Positions 58,142-64,000 of a stretch of 64,000 bases of DNA are shown here, in pieces. A program made the position numbers and the translations under genes. The first letter of the stretch is position 1; each line of letters begins with the position of its first letter. Source of the stretch: Curtobacterium sp. UCD-KPL2560 (GTDB lineage Bacteria; Actinomycetota; Actinomycetes; Actinomycetales; Microbacteriaceae); contig NZ_MCIG01000002.1 of the NCBI RefSeq assembly GCF_001705035.1, positions 45,417 to 109,416 of the forward strand. Direction: 5' to 3'. The notes under the pieces are model-generated. The model saw only the letters and a program-made list of their open reading frames with translations, did not search any database and was not told the DNA's origin.

Positions 58142-59929
58142 TCAGGACCCGGCGCGCTCCAGTGCCTCCAGCGTACGCCGTCGCTCGGCCTGCTCCGCCG
58201 GGTCCGGGACCGGCAGCGACGCGAGGAGCCGCTGCGTGTACGGGTGCTGCGGCGCGCCGAGCACCTGCGCGGTCGTGCCGGTCTCCACCATGTCGCCCCG
58301 GTACAGGACCGCGATGCGGTCCGACAGGGCGCCGACGACCGCGAGGTCGTGGCTGATGAAGAGCGACGCGAACCCGAGGTCCTGCTGCAGGTCGAGGAAC
58401 AGCTCGAGCACGCGCGCCTGCACGGACACGTCGAGCGCGCTCGTCGGCTCGTCGGCGATGAGCAGCTTCGGCCGGAGCGCGAGCGACCGGGCGAGCGAGG
58501 CGCGCTGGCGCTGCCCGCCGGACAGCTCGTGCGGGTAGCGGTCGCCGTACGCGGCGGGGAGCTGCACGGCCTCGAGCAGCTCGTCGACGCGCTTGCGGGC
58601 GGCGCGCGGGTTGCGCTCGGCGCCGTGCACGACGAGCGGCTCGGCGACGCACTCGGCGATCGTCAGGAGCGGGTTGAACGAGGTCGCCGGGTCCTGGAAC
58701 ACGAACCCGATGTCCTTGCGGTGCCGCTTGAAGTCGCGCTCGCGGTACCCGAGCATCTCGGTGCCGAGCACGTCGAGCGAGCCGCCCGTGATCCGGGTGA
58801 GTCCCGCGATCGCCCGGCCGATGGTGGTCTTGCCGGAGCCGGACTCCCCCACCAGGCCGAGGACCTCGCCGGGGCGGATGTCGAGGTCGACGCCCTTGAC
58901 GGCGCGGAACGCGGGCGACCCGAGCCGTCCGGGGTACTCGATCTCGAGCCCGCGGGCCGACACGAGCGGCGTGACGTCCTCGGCGATCGCGGCGCGGCGG
59001 GCGGTGCCGGTCGACGCCTCGAGGCGGGGCACGGCGGCGAGCAGGCGCTTCGTGTAGTCGGCCTGGGGGGCGGCGAAGAGCTGTGCCGCCGGGGCCTCCT
59101 CGACGACCTCGCCCTGGTACATCACGGCCACGCGGTCGGCCAGGTCGGCGACGACGCCCATGTTGTGCGTGATGATGACGATCGCCGCGCCGAACTCGTC
59201 GCGGCACCGTCGGAGCAGGTCGAGGATCTCGGCCTGCACCGTGACGTCGAGCGCTGTGGTCGGCTCGTCGGCGATGATGACGCTCGGCTCGAGCGCCAGC
59301 GCCGACGCGATGACGACGCGCTGCTTCTGGCCGCCGGAGAACTGGTGCGGGTAGTGGTCGACGCGCTCCTCCGGGTCGGGGATGCCGACGCGGCGGAGGT
59401 AGTCGATCGCCGTGGCGCGCGCCTCCTTCTTCGAGACGCCGCCGTGCGCCCGGAGGCCCTCGGCGATCTGCCACCCGACCGTGAACACCGGGTTCAGCGC
59501 GGTCGACGGCTCCTGGAACACCATCGCCCCGGCGGTCCCCCGCAGTTCGCGGAGCTTCTGCGCGCCCACGCTGATGACGTCGGTGCCGTCGAGGTAGACC
59601 GCGCCGCCCAGGGTCGCCGTCTCCGGCATCAGGCGGAGCATGCTGCGCGCCGTGACCGACTTGCCGGAGCCGGACTCGCCGACGAGGGCGAGGACCTCGC
59701 CCGGGCGGACGTCGAGGCTGACGCCGCGGACCGCGTCGACGGCGCCGCCGTCGGTCGCGAAGGTGACGGTGAGGTCGTCGACGACGGCGACGGGTGCGCC
59801 GTCGGCGCTGCGTCGGCCGGTGCTGCTGCGGCTGGCGCGGTCGTCGCTGCTGCGGCTGGCGCGGTCGTCGCTGCTGCCGCTGGTGCCGTCGTCGCCGTCG
59901 GCCTGGAGGCGCTGGGTTGCGTCCGTCAT
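58142..59929 (-). CDS. Fused peptide ABC transporter ATPase (DppD-DppF type)
   Basis: A 595-residue protein with two complete ATPase halves. First half (about 50-310): GESGSGKSV, FSGGQKQRVVIASAL, IIADEPTTALD. Second half (about 325-595): GESGSGKTT, LSGGQRQRASLARSL, LLIADEPTSALDVS. Each half has the oligopeptide-type C-terminal extension (HPYTQRLL). Residues 18-40 are a Ser/Asp/Arg repeat coded by 24-nt DNA repeats. It powers uptake of di- or oligopeptides through the two permeases that precede it, and its start overlaps the second permease by 4 nt. Confidence 0.93.
   Translation of the reverse strand: MTDATQRLQADGDDGTSGSSDDRASRSSDDRASRSSTGRRSADGAPVAVVDDLTVTFATDGGAVDAVRGVSLDVRPGEVLALVGESGSGKSVTARSMLRLMPETATLGGAVYLDGTDVISVGAQKLRELRGTAGAMVFQEPSTALNPVFTVGWQIAEGLRAHGGVSKKEARATAIDYLRRVGIPDPEERVDHYPHQFSGGQKQRVVIASALALEPSVIIADEPTTALDVTVQAEILDLLRRCRDEFGAAIVIITHNMGVVADLADRVAVMYQGEVVEEAPAAQLFAAPQADYTKRLLAAVPRLEASTGTARRAAIAEDVTPLVSARGLEIEYPGRLGSPAFRAVKGVDLDIRPGEVLGLVGESGSGKTTIGRAIAGLTRITGGSLDVLGTEMLGYRERDFKRHRKDIGFVFQDPATSFNPLLTIAECVAEPLVVHGAERNPRAARKRVDELLEAVQLPAAYGDRYPHELSGGQRQRASLARSLALRPKLLIADEPTSALDVSVQARVLELFLDLQQDLGFASLFISHDLAVVGALSDRIAVLYRGDMVETGTTAQVLGAPQHPYTQRLLASLPVPDPAEQAERRRTLEALERAGS
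59822..59890. repeat. 24-nt repeats inside the fused ATPase gene
   Basis: A 24-nt unit beginning CTGCTGCGGCTGGCGCGGTC (plus strand) occurs twice exactly and once diverged, coding a Ser-Ser-Asp-Asp-Arg-Ala-Ser-Arg type repeat in the protein's N-terminal linker. In-frame slippage here would change linker length only. Confidence 0.75.
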
Positions 59930-60921
59930 GCGGCCGCCCCTTCCGTGCTGGTCGCCCCGCGGCGCGACACCAGCTGCTTCAGCCGGCGACGGGCACGCAG
60001 ACGCGGGTCGGAGATGTCGTTGAGGCTCTCGCCGATGAAGGTCACGCCGAGCACGAGCACGACGATCGCGACGCCGGGGAAGACGCCGGTCCACCAGACG
60101 CCGGAGGCCACGTCGGACAGCGCACGGCTGAGGTCGTAGCCCCACTCGGCGCCCGCGGTCGGACCGATGCCGAACCCGAGGAAGCCGAGCCCGGCGAGCG
60201 TGAGGATCGCGTCGCTCGCGTTGAGGGTCAGGATGAGCGGCAGCGAGCGGGTCGAGTTCCGCAGCACGTGGCGGGTCATGATGCGCCACGGGTTCGTCCC
60301 GAGCACACGAGCCGACTCGACGAACGCCTCGTTGCGGAGGCGGACGGCCTCGGCACGGACGACGCGGAAGTACTGCGGCACGTAGACCACGGTGATCGAG
60401 ATCGCCGCCGCGACGATGCCGCCCGAGTAGCTCGAGTTCCCGCCGGAGATCACGATCGAGACGACGATCGCGAGCAGCAGGGACGGGAAGGCGTAGATCG
60501 CGTCGGCGACCACGACGAGGATCCGGTCGAGCCAGCCGCCGAGGTAGCCGGACACCATGCCGAGGATCACGCCGATGGTGATCGAGACCACCACGGCGAC
60601 GACCACGACGAGGACCGCGGTGCGGGCGCCGAACACGACGCGGCTGAACACGTCGAACCCGCCGACCGTCGTGCCCCAGATGTGCTCGGGGCTCGGGGAG
60701 CCGGTGCGCGGGAAGCTCTGGCCGTCGGCGCCCTGCAGCTGGCCGAAGCCGTACGGGGCGATGAGCGGCGCCGCGAGGGCGACCACGAGGTACAGCGCGC
60801 AGATGACGACGCCGGTGACGAGCATGCCGCGCTGCCAGCCGGTGCTCTTGCGGAGCTGGACCACCACGGGGAGGCGCTTCCAGAGCGGCTCGTGGCGGTC
60901 GACGAGCGAGGTGTCGGCCAT
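59926..60921 (-). CDS. Peptide ABC transporter permease (DppC type)
   Basis: A 331-residue permease with six membrane helices. The N-terminal cytosolic tail is followed by TM1 (VTGVVICALYLVVALAAPLI), a large outer loop with FPRTGSPSPEHIWGTT, the helices, and the EAA-type loop VESARVLGTNPWRIMTRHVLRN that docks to the ATPase. It pairs with the DppB-type permease upstream (2-nt gap). Together they form the channel of the dipeptide/oligopeptide importer. ATG 60921. Confidence 0.92.
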   Translation of the reverse strand: MADTSLVDRHEPLWKRLPVVVQLRKSTGWQRGMLVTGVVICALYLVVALAAPLIAPYGFGQLQGADGQSFPRTGSPSPEHIWGTTVGGFDVFSRVVFGARTAVLVVVVAVVVSITIGVILGMVSGYLGGWLDRILVVVADAIYAFPSLLLAIVVSIVISGGNSSYSGGIVAAAISITVVYVPQYFRVVRAEAVRLRNEAFVESARVLGTNPWRIMTRHVLRNSTRSLPLILTLNASDAILTLAGLGFLGFGIGPTAGAEWGYDLSRALSDVASGVWWTGVFPGVAIVVLVLGVTFIGESLNDISDPRLRARRRLKQLVSRRGATSTEGAAA

Positions 60922-60923
60922 CG

Positions 60924-62018
60924 CTAGAACCTCACTCTCGGGTCGATGAAGGCCGCGACGACGTCGACGACGAAGTTCGTCACGGCGACGATCACGGCGA
61001 GCATCGCGACGATGCCCTGGACCGCGACGAAGTCACGGGCGGACAGGTACTGGTTGAGCTCGAAGCCGAGCCCCCGCCAGCCGAAGGTGGTCTCGGTGAG
61101 GACCGAGCCACCGAGCAGCATGGCGATCTGCAGGCCCATCACGGTGATGATCGGGACGAGCGCCGGACGGAACGCGTGGGTCCGGACCAGCCGGGACTCC
61201 CGGACGCCGCGCGAGCGGGCCGCGTCGACGTACTCGGAGCCGAGCGAGCCGATCATGTTCGCGCGCACCAGGCGCAGGAAGATGCCCGCCGTCAGCAGAC
61301 CGAGCGTGAGCGCCGGCAGCACGGCGTGCAGGAGCACGTCGCCGATCACCTGCGCGTTGCCGGTCCGCAGCGCGTCGATGATGTAGATGCCCGTCGCGCC
61401 GGGGATGTTGTCGAGGATGAGCGACACCCGTGTCGACGCGCGGTCCCCGAGGGGCAGCCAGCCGAGCCAGACCGAGAACACGAGCTTGAGCAGCAGACCG
61501 CCGAAGAACACCGGCGTCGCGTAGGTCAGGATCGCGAGGGCGCGGAACAGCACGTCCGGCCACTTGTCGCGCACGTAGGCGGCGACCATGCCGAGCGGGA
61601 TGCCGAGCAGCAGCGCGACGATGAGCGCGTAGAACACGAGCTCCGCGGTGGCGCCGCCGTACGTGACGATGATCTCGGTGATCGGCCGGTTGTCGGTCGA
61701 GGTCGTGCCGAAGTCGCCGCGCACGATGTTGCCGAGGTACTCGAGGTACTGCACGAACACGGGGCGGTCGTAGCCGGCCGCGTGCAGGCGTTCCTGCAGC
61801 TGCGACGGCGTCAGTCGACCGCCGACCGAGGCGGTGATCGGGTTCCCGATGACGCGCATCAGGAAGAACACGAGCGTCACCAGGATGAAGACGGTCGGGA
61901 AGATGAGCAGGAACCTGACGAGGACGTACCGGCCGAGCCCGCCGCCGCCCTTGGCACTGCGCTGTGCCTGCGGCTTCGTGGGCTCCGACTCGATCGCCTC
62001 GGGTGGGATGACGGTCAC
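60924..62018 (-). CDS. Peptide ABC transporter permease (DppB type)
   Basis: A 364-residue permease. TM1 is FLLIFPTVFILVTLVFFLMRVI; the large outer loop has DRPVFVQYLEYLGNIVRGDFGTT, typical of DppB/OppB; the EAA loop is YVDAARSRGVRESRLVRTHAFRPAL. About six helices. ATG 62018 lies 72 nt after the binding-protein stop, across a strong hairpin, so its expression is probably lower than that of the binding protein. It forms the channel with the DppC-type partner. Confidence 0.92.
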   Translation of the reverse strand: MTVIPPEAIESEPTKPQAQRSAKGGGGLGRYVLVRFLLIFPTVFILVTLVFFLMRVIGNPITASVGGRLTPSQLQERLHAAGYDRPVFVQYLEYLGNIVRGDFGTTSTDNRPITEIIVTYGGATAELVFYALIVALLLGIPLGMVAAYVRDKWPDVLFRALAILTYATPVFFGGLLLKLVFSVWLGWLPLGDRASTRVSLILDNIPGATGIYIIDALRTGNAQVIGDVLLHAVLPALTLGLLTAGIFLRLVRANMIGSLGSEYVDAARSRGVRESRLVRTHAFRPALVPIITVMGLQIAMLLGGSVLTETTFGWRGLGFELNQYLSARDFVAVQGIVAMLAVIVAVTNFVVDVVAAFIDPRVRF

Positions 62019-62043
62019 GGTTGGGGGTGCCTTTCGGGACGTG

Positions 62044-62078
62044 ACCAGGGGGCGTTCCTCGTGGGAACGCCCCCTGGT
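62044..62078 (-). terminator. Hairpin between binding-protein and permease genes
   Basis: ACCAGGGGGCGTTCC and its perfect complement flank a TCGTG loop (15-bp stem). It lies between the stop of the binding-protein gene and the permease start. Such elements usually stabilise the upstream mRNA or stop part of transcription, raising binding-protein levels over the channel. Confidence 0.8.
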
Positions 62079-62090
62079 GTCCGGTGGGTG

Positions 62091-63707
62091 TTACTTGCTG
62101 AGCGTTGCGTAGCGGAACTTGTACGAGGAGTCGAGGACCAGGCCCTTGACGTCCTTCGCGGCGACCGCGACCGACTTGCCCTGCAGGAGCGGCAGCGTCG
62201 AGATCTGGGTGGCCTCGCGCTCCTGTGCCTGCTCGATGAGCGTGGCGCGCTTGTCCTTGTCGGACTCCTGCTGCTCGTCGGCGATCAGCTTCTGGATCTC
62301 GGCGTCGTCGTAGTGGTTCTGCACGAAGTTGTCCTTCGAGAAGAACGGCGACAGGTAGTTGTCGGCGTCCGAGAAGTCCGGGAACCAACCGAGCTGGTAC
62401 ACCGGGTAGGCGTCCTTCACGCGCTCCTGCGAGTAGGTCGTCCACACGGTCGACTGCAGGTTGACGGTGAACAGGCCCGAGTTCTCGAGCTGGGTCTTGA
62501 TCGCCGCGTACTCGTCGTCCGAGGTGGACCCGTAGTGGTCGGGCGAGTACTGCAGGTCGATCTGCACCTTGCCGCTGACCCCGGCCTTCGACAGGGTCTC
62601 CTTCGCCTTGTCGACGTCGGGGCCACCGTCACCGTTGCCGTAGAGCTTCTCGAACGGCTTCGCGGCACCCGTCAGCCCGTCCGGCACCATCGAGTACAGC
62701 GGCGAGTAGGTGTCGTTGTAGACCTCCTTCGCGATCGACGCGCGGTCGACCACGTCGGCGACGGCCTGGCGCACCGCGAGGGCCTTGGCCTCGTCGGCGT
62801 CGGACTGGCTTGCACCGAACGGCTGCGTGTTGAGGTTGAAGACCATGTAGCGGATCTCGCCGCCGGGGCCGTCGGTGACCTCGAGCTTGTCGTCCTTGCG
62901 GAGGTCGGCGATGTCCGTCGGCGTCAGGGAGCGGTACGCCACGTCGACGTCGCCCTTCTGCACGGCGAGCTTGAGGTCGGTCTCCTTGGTGTAGTAGCTG
63001 GCCGTGACCGAGTCGGACTTGGCCTTGCCGAGGAGCCCGTCGTAGTTCGGGTTCGCCTTGTACTGGATCGTGTCGTTCTCCTTGTACGAGGTGATCTCGT
63101 ACTGCCCGGCGAACGCCTTGCCCTTGACGATGTCCGCCGCGGGGGTGACCTTGTCCGCCGAGAACACCTGCTCGTCGACGATCGGACCGGCGGGGCTGGA
63201 GAGCACCTGCGGCCAGGTCTGGTCGGCGTGGTCCAGGTTGAACACCACGGTCGTGGCGTTCGGGGTGTCGATGCTCTTGAGGTTCGCCAGCAGCGACTGC
63301 GGGCCGTTCTCGTTGTTGATCTTCAGCTCACGGTCGAACGAGAACTTCACGTCGCTGGACGTGAGGTCGTGGCCGTTCGCGAACTTCAGGCCCTTCTTGA
63401 GGGTGACCTCGTACGTCGTGTCGTTCGTGAACTCCGCCTTCTCGGCGATGTCCGGCTTCACGTCGGGGCTGCCGACGGGGGTGTTCATCAGGAACGGGAA
63501 GACCTGGTTCTGCACGGCGAACGAGCCGTTGTCGTAGGAACCGGCGGGGTCGAGGGACGTGATCTTGTCCGTCGTGCCGATGCTCATGCCGTTCAGGTCG
63601 GTGTCGGAGACGCTGCTGCTCGCGCACCCGGTCAGCACCAGCGCCGTCGCTGCTGCCCCGGCGCCGAGCGCGATGCCGCGCTTGCCCCACTTGCTCACGG
63701 ATGCCAT
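62091..63707 (-). CDS. Peptide-binding lipoprotein (SBP family 5)
   Basis: A 538-residue solute-binding lipoprotein. Signal peptide with lipobox LTGC at residues 25-28; the mature part starts with a short Ser-rich linker. SBP_bac_5 signatures are visible: TYEVTLKKGLKFANGHDLTSSDVKFSFDREL near 90-120, and KGKAFAGQYEITSYKENDTI. The C-terminal half has QLGWFPDFSDADNYLSPFF, typical of the substrate-contact region. It captures di/oligopeptides outside the membrane and is the first gene of the operon. ATG 63707 follows AGAGGCAGCGGAC on the minus strand. Confidence 0.93.
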   Translation of the reverse strand: MASVSKWGKRGIALGAGAAATALVLTGCASSSVSDTDLNGMSIGTTDKITSLDPAGSYDNGSFAVQNQVFPFLMNTPVGSPDVKPDIAEKAEFTNDTTYEVTLKKGLKFANGHDLTSSDVKFSFDRELKINNENGPQSLLANLKSIDTPNATTVVFNLDHADQTWPQVLSSPAGPIVDEQVFSADKVTPAADIVKGKAFAGQYEITSYKENDTIQYKANPNYDGLLGKAKSDSVTASYYTKETDLKLAVQKGDVDVAYRSLTPTDIADLRKDDKLEVTDGPGGEIRYMVFNLNTQPFGASQSDADEAKALAVRQAVADVVDRASIAKEVYNDTYSPLYSMVPDGLTGAAKPFEKLYGNGDGGPDVDKAKETLSKAGVSGKVQIDLQYSPDHYGSTSDDEYAAIKTQLENSGLFTVNLQSTVWTTYSQERVKDAYPVYQLGWFPDFSDADNYLSPFFSKDNFVQNHYDDAEIQKLIADEQQESDKDKRATLIEQAQEREATQISTLPLLQGKSVAVAAKDVKGLVLDSSYKFRYATLSK

Positions 63708-64000
63708 GTCCGCTGCCTCTCTCGGTGGTGTTCGAAGGGGTCCCCGGACCGGAGGTGGATCGACTGTGTGCCCGGTCAGGGACGCTCATTGCTACCACCC
63801 TGACACGGAATTCCACGAGCTGAGGGAGATTTGTTTACACCCTTGTAATGCACGAGACCGCCGCATGGCGCATGATGCGCGCGTGCTGACACGGCGTGTC
63901 ACGCAGGAAAGTTGCGTCTTGCAACGGTCGGCTCCGAGGGGCGGGTGGGATGGGCGCGCCCGGCCACGGTCGGCGAACGAGCGACGCCCGTCGGTCGCGG
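63708..64000. other. Upstream region of the peptide operon
   Basis: No gene is evident. Minus-strand TAGCAAT near 63790 could be a -10 box for the operon. Two small inverted repeats, TGACAC-GGC-GTGTCA (63887-63901) and GTTGC-GTCTT-GCAAC (63911-63925), lie farther upstream and are candidate operators. A gene may begin beyond the window's end. Confidence 0.45.

Noticed and set aside
1..64000. Mobile elements or prophage
   Set aside because: I found no transposase, integrase, attachment duplication or phage structural gene, and base composition looks uniform.

Overview
The window is high-GC, gene-dense bacterial chromosome with GTG starts, many 4-nt overlaps, an actinobacterial-type fatty-acid operon (regulator, fabD, fabH, acpP, fabF), a homodimeric AceE-type pyruvate dehydrogenase E1, and DUF3145, DUF3140 and DUF1684 proteins. 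This points to an actinobacterium of the family Microbacteriaceae, plausibly Curtobacterium-like; the genus is an inference. I see no prophage, insertion sequence or CRISPR array, and base composition looks even throughout.

Layout. 1-13 kb: a 5'-cut histidine phosphatase, a RidA protein, three SDR dehydrogenases, a SpoIIE/PP2C phosphatase, an exported GH16 glucanase, small stress-type proteins, a katG remnant holding only the C-terminal domain, and a 3-hydroxyacyl-CoA dehydrogenase / acetoacetate decarboxylase-like / TetR cluster. 14-23 kb: a urea-assimilation operon on the minus strand (NCS1 permease, GntR regulator, biotin-dependent urea carboxylase, allophanate hydrolase), with a biotin transporter bioY divergent from it. 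23-29 kb: secreted and orphan proteins, a Sua5/YciO/YrdC-like protein, an NAD-binding protein, and a MINPP-type phytase with a sortase-like C-terminus. 29-40 kb: tRNA-Val, two acyl-CoA synthetases around a MarR regulator and two tiny genes, an ECF sigma factor with an overlapping membrane-anchored partner, an APC permease, an aldo/keto reductase and an alpha/beta hydrolase. 40-49 kb: AhpE-type peroxiredoxin, aceE, and the FasR-like/fabD/fabH/acpP/fabF cluster. 49-56 kb: DUF3145, DUF1684, an AI-2E family transporter, a CAT-anticodon tRNA, a GT4 glycosyltransferase, a DMT transporter, peptide deformylase, a lipoprotein and tRNA-Asn. 56-64 kb: a dipeptide/oligopeptide ABC operon (binding protein, two permeases, fused double ATPase, extra ATPase) ending in a D-2-hydroxyacid dehydrogenase.

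Two non-coding patterns stand out. First, a dispersed palindrome with the core GACGGGAGGCGCGG sits between convergent gene pairs four times, one copy being a perfect 50-bp palindrome, with single arms elsewhere. Second, short tandem arrays repeatedly begin at a gene's stop codon, and their units resemble the gene's own 3' end (six loci). Together these suggest an active process that remodels gene 3' ends and terminators. Other leads are the katG fragment, a small secreted peptide gene behind a CCGT tetranucleotide tract, an 18-nt motif shared by two unrelated upstream regions, and several operator-like repeats.
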